DNA of 64,000 bases, taken from positions 22,818-86,817 of the forward strand of contig JAFZKB010000020.1 of the NCBI GenBank assembly GCA_017551865.1, read 5' to 3'. The stretch comes from Clostridiales bacterium. Lineage in GTDB: Bacteria; Bacillota; Clostridia; Saccharofermentanales; Saccharofermentanaceae. The notes beneath the pieces were generated by a model, which saw only the letters and a program-made list of their open reading frames with translations, did no database searches and was not told the origin of the DNA. Below, piece after piece: positions 44,234 to 51,534 of this stretch. Made by a program: the position numbers and the translations under genes. How positions within the stretch are numbered: position 1 is the stretch's first letter; each line of letters opens with the position of its first letter.

Positions 44234-45550
44234 TTATATTTCCCTCATTACAGAACGCAAAGATGCGCAGATATAGTCCACATCTTCATCGGAAAGAAGC
44301 GTGTGGAGCGGAAGCGTGATCAGGTTCTTATAGTAGTCGAAAGAATTCGGATAATCGCTGATATCTGCCCCGAGAGCTTTATAGGCCGTCATCATGGGAA
44401 GCGGCTTATAGTGAACATTCGTGGACACGCCGAGTTCGGCAAGTTTCCCGATGACGAGATCTCTTTTTGCTTCGTCAAATCCCGGAATACGCATAAGATA
44501 CAGATGGCAGCTCGATCCCGCATTTTCAGAAAAATGGTTCAGATGGGAGATCTTCAGTTCATCACAGACCGCATCGTACTTTCGGATGATCTCGGCTCTT
44601 CGATCCAAAAGCCCCAGGTATCTGTCGAGCTGTCGAAGTCCGATCGCTGCCATGACATCGGTCATGTTGCACTTATACCAGGGCCCGATGATATCGTATT
44701 CCCAGGCACCGACCTTCGTCTTCGCAAGCGCATCCTTATTCTGGCCGTGAAGGCTTAAAAGCTGATAGAAATGGTAGATCTCGGAATCCTCGATCCCGTC
44801 GATCGTCTTCCAGGTCGCCGCGCCGCCTTCTGCGGTCGTGAAATTCTTCACGGCATGGAAGCTGAAACCTGTAAAATCAGCAAGCGCGCCGCAGTACTTC
44901 TTCTCCCCGCAAAACATGCGTGAACCGCCAAGTCCGTGCGCACAGTCAGATACGACCGCTACACGGCCAAGGGCTTTCTGAATGCGTGAGGACAGATCTT
45001 TTAACGGAGTACCATCGGACGCAATCGGAGTAAACATCGTTTTCTTTTCGTTTACGATCGAAAAGATCTTCTCGTAGTCACATACAATGCCCGCGAGGTC
45101 GACGCACACGATGGCCTTGGTCTTCTCAGTGATCGCCTCGGAAAGCTTGTCATAGTCCATCTCCGGCATATGCGTGATCGGATCTCCGTCTTTTCGGATA
45201 TCGATATAACGCACCGTCGCTCCGCAGTGGATCGCCGCGGAGGCAGATGCTGTATATGTATATGCCGGGACTAATACCTCATCTCCGGGTCCTACACCCA
45301 GGATGCGAAGATTTAATTCTTCCGCCGCCGTTGCGGAACTTAAACAGGCAACTCGATCCTTCCATCTGTCCGGATCTGCGTCTACATCAATATCCGTTTT
45401 ACCTGTCTCGATATATGCAGCAAGGCGCCTTTCCAGAAGTTTTGTTCTGGGACCGGTCGTGATCCATCCGGAACGAAGCGCATCACACACTTCAGCAATT
45501 TCTGCTTCACTGATATCCGGCGGACTAAACTTGATAAAACGTTTTTCCAT
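44234..45550 (-). CDS. DegT/DnrJ/EryC1-family sugar aminotransferase, first gene of the polysaccharide operon
   Basis: 438 aa, longer than usual because of two insertions (about residues 52-66 and 165-195). The PLP lysine is Lys235 in GFSFHAVKNFTTAEGG, the phosphate site is CLSSATAAEEL, and the PLP aspartate lies in VVSDCAHGLGGS. The fold and motif resemble PglE and related C4 aminotransferases. It is coupled to the initiating sugar transferase (2-nt gap), so it may shape the first sugar of the repeat unit, alongside a 4,6-dehydratase (LegB-like) and a PglD-like acyltransferase 28 kb away. Substrate not determined. Confidence 0.82.
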   Translation of the reverse strand: MEKRFIKFSPPDISEAEIAEVCDALRSGWITTGPRTKLLERRLAAYIETGKTDIDVDADPDRWKDRVACLSSATAAEELNLRILGVGPGDEVLVPAYTYTASASAAIHCGATVRYIDIRKDGDPITHMPEMDYDKLSEAITEKTKAIVCVDLAGIVCDYEKIFSIVNEKKTMFTPIASDGTPLKDLSSRIQKALGRVAVVSDCAHGLGGSRMFCGEKKYCGALADFTGFSFHAVKNFTTAEGGAATWKTIDGIEDSEIYHFYQLLSLHGQNKDALAKTKVGAWEYDIIGPWYKCNMTDVMAAIGLRQLDRYLGLLDRRAEIIRKYDAVCDELKISHLNHFSENAGSSCHLYLMRIPGFDEAKRDLVIGKLAELGVSTNVHYKPLPMMTAYKALGADISDYPNSFDYYKNLITLPLHTLLSDEDVDYICASLRSVMREI

Positions 45551-45597
45551 CCTTGTTTCTCTCAGACCCCAAGATTCCTTAAAGATTCATTTTACTC

Positions 45598-45626
45598 ATT
45601 ATACACATACGGACGGCAAATGTGAA
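45598..45626 (-). promoter_or_regulatory. Promoter of the 17-gene polysaccharide operon
   Basis: TTCACA, 17 nt, TATAAT on the minus strand. The RNA would start near 45591, some 40 nt before the first ATG. All gaps in the operon down to 27949 are under 25 nt or are overlaps, and I found no internal promoter, so this one may serve all of them. Confidence 0.55.
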
Positions 45627-45640
45627 TTTCCGTAAAATAC

Positions 45641-45667
45641 AATAAAATCACCCATCTTCGGGTGATT
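45641..45667 (-). terminator. Terminator of tRNA-Leu
   Basis: AATCACCC and GGGTGATT form a perfect 8-bp stem with a 6-nt loop, followed on the minus strand by TTATT. It lies about 20 nt beyond the tRNA 3' end and separates it from the polysaccharide operon promoter. Confidence 0.75.
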
Positions 45668-45688
45668 CTATTGCATAAATAACAAATA

Positions 45689-45773
45689 TGGTGGGGCTGA
45701 TGGGACTTGAACCCATACGATTTAAGGTCGGCAGATTTTGAGTCTGCTGCGTCTGCCATTCCGCCACAACCCC
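45689..45773 (-). tRNA. tRNA-Leu (anticodon CAA)
   Basis: 85 nt including an encoded CCA. The acceptor stem is GGGGTTG with CAGCCCC. The anticodon stem GCAGA/TCTGC holds the loop CTCAAAA, so the anticodon is CAA. A long variable arm and a GGTTCAAGTCC T-arm complete a class II leucine tRNA. It reads UUG codons. Confidence 0.95.
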
Positions 45774-45790
45774 GTGAAATGACGGAAATT

Positions 45791-45820
45791 ATATTAGCAT
45801 AGACCCTTTATTTCTGTCAA
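45791..45820 (-). promoter_or_regulatory. Promoter of tRNA-Leu
   Basis: Perfect TTGACA, 18 nt, TAATAT with TGC in front (extended -10), on the minus strand directly behind the galE stop codon. The start would fall about 10 nt before the mature tRNA 5' end. Confidence 0.6.
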
Positions 45821-45827
45821 TGAAACC

Positions 45828-46838
45828 TTACTGGCCGGAAAGCGCGTTTTTCGCGAATCTGTAAGAGTCTTTGCACATGGTCTCAAGATCAAATTCGGTC
45901 TTCCAGGAAAGCTCGCGAAAAGCCTTCGACGGATCCGAATAATTTGTCGCGATATCGCCCGGACGGCGTTCTACGATCTGGTACGGAATGTTGATGTTAT
46001 TGGCTTTTTCAAAAGCATGTACGATATCAAGTACACTGTAGCCGATTCCCGTTCCGAGGTTATAGATATAAACGCCCGGTTCATCCGAGAACTTCTTCAT
46101 GGCTGCGACGTGGCCTTTGGCGAGGTCGACGACATGAATATAGTCACGAACACCTGTTCCATCCGGTGTATCGTAGTCATTTCCGAACACACGAAGATAT
46201 GGAAGTTTTCCGACAACGACCTGCAGGATATACGGCATCAGGTTATTCGGGATGCCATTCGGTTCATCGCCGATCAGACCGCTCTCATGCGCACCGATCG
46301 GATTGAAGTAACGAAGCAGAATCACATAATTGTCCGGATTGGCTTTCTGAAAATCCGTGAGGATCCTCTCGAGCATCTTCTTCGTCTCTCCATACGGATT
46401 CGTCGTCGTTCCTAAAGGACAATCCTCCGTGATCGGGATGATCGCCGGATCGCCATATACGGTCGCTGACGAGGAGAAAACGATCTTCTTAACCCCAAAC
46501 TCCGTCATCGCCGTAAGAAGGTTCAGAGTACCTCCGACATTGTTCTTATAGTATTCAACAGGCTTTGCCACGCTCTCACCAACCGCCTTAAGCCCTGCAA
46601 AGTGAACGACAGCATCGATGCTGTTTTCCGAGAACACTTTTCGGATCGAATCCAGATCTCTCATATCTGCCACATAAAACTTCGGACGCTTGCCCGCGAT
46701 CTTCTCGATACGATCGAGGACCGATTCTTTTGAATTCGAAAGATTATCGAAGATGACAACATCGTGTCCGGCATTAATGAGCTCCACACAGGTATGAGAT
46801 CCGATATAGCCGGTACCACCGGTAACAAGAATATTCAT
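45828..46838 (-). CDS. galE: UDP-glucose 4-epimerase
   Basis: Interconverts UDP-glucose and UDP-galactose (possibly the GlcNAc/GalNAc pair). 336 aa SDR with [38 protein letters not shown] and the active-site YGETKKMLE (YxxxK). The C-terminal region [17 protein letters not shown] is typical of GalE. It has its own promoter and AAAAGGAG ribosome site and supplies sugar nucleotides to the neighbouring polysaccharide loci or to galactose metabolism. Confidence 0.95.
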   Translation of the reverse strand: MNILVTGGTGYIGSHTCVELINAGHDVVIFDNLSNSKESVLDRIEKIAGKRPKFYVADMRDLDSIRKVFSENSIDAVVHFAGLKAVGESVAKPVEYYKNNVGGTLNLLTAMTEFGVKKIVFSSSATVYGDPAIIPITEDCPLGTTTNPYGETKKMLERILTDFQKANPDNYVILLRYFNPIGAHESGLIGDEPNGIPNNLMPYILQVVVGKLPYLRVFGNDYDTPDGTGVRDYIHVVDLAKGHVAAMKKFSDEPGVYIYNLGTGIGYSVLDIVHAFEKANNINIPYQIVERRPGDIATNYSDPSKAFRELSWKTEFDLETMCKDSYRFAKNALSGQ

Positions 46839-46870
46839 ATAATAAAACTCCTTTTTCGGTGTTTTTCATG

Positions 46871-46920
46871 GGATCTAAGATCCATAAAGTATTATTAGCA
46901 GATGAAAAGCGAAAAAGCAA
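46871..46920 (-). promoter_or_regulatory. Promoter and palindrome upstream of galE
   Basis: TTGCTT, 17 nt, TAATAA with an extended TGC (46892-46920, minus strand). Just downstream of the likely start site is a 13-nt palindrome, GGATCT-T-AGATCC (46871-46883), which could be an operator or a small leader hairpin. Confidence 0.5.
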
Positions 46921-46941
46921 ATCGAACGGATGCTTCAGTCT

Positions 46942-48765
46942 TTAGATGCTCGCCCGGCGGTCAAGTTCCATCTGCATTTCGGTAAGGAAATCCGAAGGCT
47001 TACACTTTTTATACGCTTCCATATATTCTGCCCATCCGGCTTCAAAATCTTTGCACATGACGATCTTCGGAAGCCATTCCAACTTACAATCAAGGATACG
47101 GAAAAACGCATCTCCAGGAGGAGTTCCCGAACTTAGTGTACTGGAATGGGTATACATCGGATACCAGATTCCGTTATCACATACTTCCGAATGCAGAAAA
47201 TCGACATAGGAAGTATATTCATACACGGCAAAACACTTTCTCAACGGTTCGGAAAGCGTAAGGAAAAACTCTGAATACTGTTCTTCCGGATGCAAGGCAT
47301 TTTTCCCGTCGTCAGACGTTCCGTAATACTGCGGAAGATATTTATATCTGCATACATGTTTATACTGATAGTACGGATCCAGCCAATTAAGACGCATTTC
47401 ATCCGTTCGATAGAAAAGACCCTGATCATCGATTTCGTAATCCACGCCTTCGACGCCCCAGAAGCGAAGATTATGGATATCCTCATCGAGACATCTGTTC
47501 AGGAAAGAAAATGCCAGATCCGGATCAGAACAATTGGTCGTCACAGCAATACCGTTATTACTGCTGATGGTTTTCTCGTAGGAATGATAGTGATTCGTCA
47601 TCCCCTTATCGATCGTCAGAGCCAGAGGAACATAATTATACCCAAGCTTATCAAATCCATTCGTTTCAAACGTATCGTTGACAACACTCGAAAAATTCCA
47701 CCAGGCATCGAAGAATCCGAGAACCGCGCCGCTTGAGAGTTTTCCAATATACTGATCAATATCCATATCGAAAAAGTCCGGGTCGATCAGACCTTTCCCA
47801 AAGGCTTCGTTCAGTTTCTGCAAATATCTCTTTGCCGTCGGTGAATCATTATAATCCTCCACGACAGGATGATTCTCATCTTTGGCATTTACGATGACCG
47901 TACCATCATTCGGATATCCGGCAAGGAACTGCGGAGGCGATTCCAGGCAGTAATTTCTCCAGCCAGTTGCCATGGCCGTATACGGAATGATCTTCGTTCC
48001 ATCGGCATTCTCTTTATTTTCTGCATAGTATTTTTCCAGAAGATCAAAGTATTCATCGAGCGTCTCGATCTTCGGATAATGAGCCCATTCAAGTACGCGT
48101 ACCTGGATCCAGAAGGCACAATCATCATGGATCTTCTCTTTTGATTCTCCCTTAGAACGGTTGGGGGAAGCCCAGTAAATATGACCATCTTCCTGACGGA
48201 AAAGTTCCCACTGTTTGTCCGAATACATCCCGCGAAGATTCGAATAGGCGGAATTGGCAAGATAATCATCCCAGGGAACTAGCTTATTATTTTCATAAAG
48301 CATTTGCGTAGCACTTCCGGCATCAATAAGATCCGGCAGAGTATTATTCTGCATCATATTCTCTACATCATTCAGAGGATTATCTGACACGAATCGCTCT
48401 TTCAGCCTCACACCGGTCTTCTTTGCGATCTCTTCTTTGATCTCGTTATTATCGTCGATTTCAGTATCTATGAGATAAGACACGAAGATCAATTCCTTGA
48501 TCTCCATAGGCTTAGTCGGATCTGATGCGATCGGATCAGAAACCGAAGCCACCTGAGCCTGGTTTTCGCCACTTGAAGATGGATCTTTTACATCAGACTC
48601 GGACACCACCTTTTCCGTAGTTTCCGACGTTTCTTTCAAAGTCTCAGATGCGGTCACCTCCGAACTTGATTCTTTAGCAGAACTCTCCTCGGAAGATCCG
48701 CCGCAACCGGCAAGAATGGCCGCACAAAGAACAGAGACCAGTACCACCAATACCTTCTTACTCAT
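46942..48765 (-). CDS. Extracellular solute-binding lipoprotein, orphan paralogue of the LplA-like protein
   Basis: 607 aa. A lipoprotein signal peptide ends in the lipobox ILAGC (Cys21), followed by a 70-residue Ser/Glu/Thr-rich linker and a family 1 sugar-binding fold. It is closely related along its length to the lipoprotein at 56521-58185, sharing DLID, VPWDDYL, SDKQWELFRQ, DGHIYWA, VRVLEWA, IETLDEYFDLL and AEMQ/TEMQ-ELDRRA. No permease genes are adjacent; it may use the LplB/LplC permeases encoded at 54587-56439 or act as a sensor. TATAAT lies at 48802-48807 without a good -35. Confidence 0.88.
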   Translation of the reverse strand: MSKKVLVVLVSVLCAAILAGCGGSSEESSAKESSSEVTASETLKETSETTEKVVSESDVKDPSSSGENQAQVASVSDPIASDPTKPMEIKELIFVSYLIDTEIDDNNEIKEEIAKKTGVRLKERFVSDNPLNDVENMMQNNTLPDLIDAGSATQMLYENNKLVPWDDYLANSAYSNLRGMYSDKQWELFRQEDGHIYWASPNRSKGESKEKIHDDCAFWIQVRVLEWAHYPKIETLDEYFDLLEKYYAENKENADGTKIIPYTAMATGWRNYCLESPPQFLAGYPNDGTVIVNAKDENHPVVEDYNDSPTAKRYLQKLNEAFGKGLIDPDFFDMDIDQYIGKLSSGAVLGFFDAWWNFSSVVNDTFETNGFDKLGYNYVPLALTIDKGMTNHYHSYEKTISSNNGIAVTTNCSDPDLAFSFLNRCLDEDIHNLRFWGVEGVDYEIDDQGLFYRTDEMRLNWLDPYYQYKHVCRYKYLPQYYGTSDDGKNALHPEEQYSEFFLTLSEPLRKCFAVYEYTSYVDFLHSEVCDNGIWYPMYTHSSTLSSGTPPGDAFFRILDCKLEWLPKIVMCKDFEAGWAEYMEAYKKCKPSDFLTEMQMELDRRASI

Positions 48766-48821
48766 ATAACCATACCTCTACTTCCAAACAATAATACATA
48801 TATTATAAAGAAATTGAGAAA

Positions 48822-48859
48822 TAAAGAAAAGAACTGTCCTTTTGAAGAACAGTTCTTTT
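48822..48859 (-). terminator. Terminator of the tRNA pair
   Basis: AAAAGAACTGT and ACAGTTCTTTT form a perfect 11-bp stem with an 11-nt loop directly after tRNA-Tyr, ending in TTTTCTTTATTT on the minus strand. Confidence 0.85.
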
Positions 48860-48861
48860 AC

Positions 48862-48946
48862 TGGTGGGAGAAGGTGGATTCGAACCACCGAAGTCGGTGA
48901 CAACAGATTTACAGTCTGCCCCCTTTGGCCGCTCGGGAATTCTCCC
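48862..48946 (-). tRNA. tRNA-Tyr (anticodon GTA)
   Basis: 85 nt including CCA. Acceptor GGGAGAA/TTCTCCC, anticodon loop CTGTAAA in a CAGA/TCTG stem, long variable arm (class II) and T-loop GGTTCGAATCC. The anticodon GTA reads UAU and UAC. Confidence 0.95.
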
Positions 48947-48979
48947 ACGAAATATATATAATGTAGATTGGCTTCAATT

Positions 48980-49056
48980 TGGTGGGCCTTCAGGGACTCG
49001 AACCCAGGACCGACCGGTTATGAGCCGGTTGCTCTAACCAACTGAGCTAAAGGCCC
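48980..49056 (-). tRNA. tRNA with CAT anticodon, probably tRNA-Ile2 (k2C-modified), else elongator Met
   Basis: 77 nt including CCA. Acceptor GGGCCTT/AAGGCCC, D-arm TAGCTCAGTTGG, anticodon loop CTCATAA in a CCGG stem, T-arm GGGTTCGAGTCCC. The CGGCTCATAACCG anticodon arm matches my recollection of Bacillota AUA-reading tRNA-Ile2, whereas their elongator Met usually shows GGTTCATACCC. The choice therefore leans to Ile2 but is not certain. Confidence 0.8.
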
Positions 49057-49096
49057 GCTTGTTGAGTATGTACCCATTTCTCAAAGCGCAAGAAAG

Positions 49097-49125
49097 ATTA
49101 TAACGATAAACAGTAGATTCGTCAA
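49097..49125 (-). promoter_or_regulatory. Promoter of the tRNA-Ile2/Met-tRNA-Tyr unit
   Basis: TTGACG, 17 nt, TATAAT on the minus strand, one of the strongest promoters in the window. The start near 49090 lies about 34 nt before the first tRNA. Confidence 0.75.
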
Positions 49126-49167
49126 CACCTTTTCAAAAAATCTTCTTTTCTTGAAACCACTGATATA

Positions 49168-49253
49168 AAAAAAGCCCTGGAATTCTGTTTTCAGAAGCTT
49201 TTGGTGTTCTTGCCAATGGCAAAGAACATGCGTCCAAAAAACAGATCCAGGGT
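49168..49253 (-). terminator. Large two-tier terminator behind asd
   Basis: CCCTGG pairs with CCAGGG and, after an internal loop, CTGTTTT pairs with AAAACAG. The enclosed 60 nt contains a second hairpin, TGTTCT-TGCC against GGCA-AGAACA. On the minus strand the outer stem ends in CTTTTTTT. It starts about 12 nt after the asd stop codon. Confidence 0.8.
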
Positions 49254-49264
49254 CTTCTGAATGA

Positions 49265-50350
49265 TCAGTCTTTTGCTGTCAGATAACCCTTCTTATAAAG
49301 GAGCTCAGCTGTCAGCATCGCACCACCTGCTGCACCACGAAGTGTGTTATGGGAAAGGCAGGTAAACTTATAATCGAAGATCGGGTCTTCTCTTAAGCGG
49401 CCGATGGAAACTCCCATACCGCCCTCGAACTTCGCATCAAGTGCCGGCTGCGGACGATTGTCCTCGTCGATGTACTGCAGGAACTGCTTCGGAGCATGTG
49501 GAAGATCAAGCTCCTGCGGAGCGCCTTTATAGTTCTTCCATGCCTCGAGCATTTCTTCTTTTGTCGGCTTTCTGTCGAACTTAACGGAAACAGCAGCTGT
49601 ATGACCTTCCTGAACCGCAACACGATAGCACTGAGCAGAGATGACCGGAGCTTCTGCCTTTACGATCTCGTTGCCCTCAATGTGGCCCCAGACCTTCAGC
49701 GGCTCCTGCTCGCTCTTCTCTTCCTCACCGCCAATATAAGGGATCATATTCCCTACCATTTCCGGCCAGTCCTTAAATGTCTTGCCTGCGCCGGAGATCG
49801 CCTGATATGTGCATACATTAATGTACTTGATACCGAAGCTCAGAAGAGGTGTTAACGCCGGTACATAGCTCTGGATGGAGCAGTTCGGCTTAACAGCGAT
49901 AAAACCGCGCTTGGTGCCGAGTCTTTCCTTCTGCTTTTCGATAATTGCAGCGTGATCGGAGTTGATCTCCGGAACCATCATCGGAACATCCGATGTCCAT
50001 CTGTGTGCGGAGTTATTGGAAATGACAGGAGTCTCAAGCTTAGCGATCTTCTCTTCGAGAGCGCGGATCTCATCTTTCTTCATATCTACAGCACAGAATA
50101 CGAAATCGACCTTCTTACAGATCTCTTCGATATCTTCTGTACTTTCAACGATCATATCCTTCACATAAGAAGGCATTTCACAATCGATCTTCCATCTTCC
50201 CTCTACTGCCTGCGCATAAGGCTTACCTGCGGAGCGGGGGGATGCAACAACTGCAACACACTCAAACCACGGGTGATCGTCCAGTAAAGAGATGAATCTC
50301 TGTCCTACATAACCTGTTGCGCCAATGACGCCTGCTCTTAACTTTGCCAT
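49265..50350 (-). CDS. asd: Aspartate-semialdehyde dehydrogenase
   Basis: Reduces aspartyl phosphate to the semialdehyde that feeds lysine/diaminopimelate, threonine and methionine synthesis. NADP motif VIGATGYVGQRF at the N-terminus, catalytic Cys157 in AVKPNCSIQSY, and EGHTAAVSVKF carrying the active-site histidine. The 361-aa sequence with PNCSIQ fits the archaeal/fungal-like branch of Asd, not the E. coli-like one. It is monocistronic, with its own promoter and terminator. Confidence 0.92.
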   Translation of the reverse strand: MAKLRAGVIGATGYVGQRFISLLDDHPWFECVAVVASPRSAGKPYAQAVEGRWKIDCEMPSYVKDMIVESTEDIEEICKKVDFVFCAVDMKKDEIRALEEKIAKLETPVISNNSAHRWTSDVPMMVPEINSDHAAIIEKQKERLGTKRGFIAVKPNCSIQSYVPALTPLLSFGIKYINVCTYQAISGAGKTFKDWPEMVGNMIPYIGGEEEKSEQEPLKVWGHIEGNEIVKAEAPVISAQCYRVAVQEGHTAAVSVKFDRKPTKEEMLEAWKNYKGAPQELDLPHAPKQFLQYIDEDNRPQPALDAKFEGGMGVSIGRLREDPIFDYKFTCLSHNTLRGAAGGAMLTAELLYKKGYLTAKD

Positions 50351-50405
50351 GATTATTCCTCATTTCGTTGTCCGCGTGTGGTGGACATTTGTCTTTGATG
50401 GGTGT

Positions 50406-50434
50406 ATTATAGCGCAACCATCTAGGTATTGCAA
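50406..50434 (-). promoter_or_regulatory. Promoter of asd
   Basis: TTGCAA, 17 nt, TATAAT on the minus strand. The leader of about 50 nt holds a small TGTCC/GGACA hairpin and no recognisable lysine riboswitch, which would need more than 150 nt. Confidence 0.7.
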
Positions 50435-50500
50435 GTCATTTTTTCGGATTTATGTTACTATTATCCTGTAAGTATACGTTTTGTTTAATCAGGAGTCATT

Positions 50501-51505
50501 ATGAGCCGTCCAAAAGGAAAATCTTCAGGCGAAAATGCTACTTTTCCGATTCTTGAACAGTACCTTCGTTATATGCAGGCTGTTCAGGAAAAGTCACCGC
50601 TTACTATTAAAGAATATAAATATGATCTTATTCTTCTCTTCCGCTTTCTGAAGTATGACCGAAAACTCGTCAAACTCACGGATGATTTCAAATTTGAAGA
50701 TATTCCGATCAACGATATCGATGAAAAGTTTTTAAACTCCATCACCTCGGACGACCTCTTTGCCTTCCTGATCTTTTTATCCAGGGAAAGAAAAGCCTCT
50801 TCTGCTACCCGCGCAAGAAAGGTCGCTACGATCAAGTCGTTCTTTAAGTATCTTTTCCAGAAGAAAAGGATCGTCAAGGACGACCCTTCGTATGAACTTG
50901 AAACACCTCGACGCGCAAAACGTCTTCCCAAATATTTAAATCTAGAGCAGAGTCGTGATCTGCTTGATGCCGCCGAAAGATCGCAGAGTGAATTTGCCGC
51001 AAGAGACTTCTGCATCGTCACATTGTTTTTGAACTGCGGGATGCGTCTTTCCGAGCTTCGCGGGATCGACCTCTCAGATATTACAGACGATACGCTGCGT
51101 GTGGTCGGAAAAGGCAACAAAGAACGCACCATCTACTTAAACGATGCCTGCATGAATGCGCTCTCTGATTACTATCCGGAGCGTGACAAGATGAAAAAGA
51201 AAGATAAGGAGGCGCTTTTCTTAAGTTCCCGCGGGACGAGGATCAGCGGCCCCATGATCCAGAACATCATTAAAAGGCTCTTCACGGCTTCCGGTATCGA
51301 TGCGTCCGCCTATTCGGTCCATAAGCTCCGCCACACTTGTGCGACGCTTATGTATAAGTACGGTCAGGTAGACATCCGTACACTCCAGACGATACTCGGA
51401 CACCAGAGTGTAGCGACGACGCAGATCTATACCCATGTAGATGAAGAATCTCTCCACGATGCGGTTTCAAAAAATCCGCTGTCAGGCAGAAAAAGAAAAG
51501 ACTAG
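50501..51505 (+). CDS. Tyrosine recombinase, XerC/XerD-like
   Basis: 334 aa. An N-terminal SAM-like DNA-binding domain (about residues 15-130) is followed by the catalytic domain: Arg182 in CGMRLSELRG, His274 and Arg277 in HKLRHT, His301 in ILGH and nucleophile Tyr310 in TQIYTHV. The layout and length fit the chromosome-dimer resolvases XerC/D. It stands alone between asd and the carbohydrate region, with no att-like repeats, excisionase or phage genes nearby, so a housekeeping role is likelier than an integrase. Its plus-strand promoter is not clear. AGGAG lies before the ATG. Confidence 0.85.
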   Translation: MSRPKGKSSGENATFPILEQYLRYMQAVQEKSPLTIKEYKYDLILLFRFLKYDRKLVKLTDDFKFEDIPINDIDEKFLNSITSDDLFAFLIFLSRERKASSATRARKVATIKSFFKYLFQKKRIVKDDPSYELETPRRAKRLPKYLNLEQSRDLLDAAERSQSEFAARDFCIVTLFLNCGMRLSELRGIDLSDITDDTLRVVGKGNKERTIYLNDACMNALSDYYPERDKMKKKDKEALFLSSRGTRISGPMIQNIIKRLFTASGIDASAYSVHKLRHTCATLMYKYGQVDIRTLQTILGHQSVATTQIYTHVDEESLHDAVSKNPLSGRKRKD

Positions 51506-51534
51506 TTCTCTCTTCTTTTCGCATGAGAAGACTT

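Noticed and set aside
50351..50405. Possible lysine riboswitch in front of asd
   Set aside because: The leader is only about 50 nt and shows just a small hairpin, far too short for the lysine aptamer.
50501..51505. Tyrosine recombinase as the integrase of a mobile element
   Set aside because: No flanking direct repeats, tRNA-end duplication, excisionase, phage or conjugation genes were seen. The neighbours are housekeeping or metabolic, and the protein has XerC/D layout.
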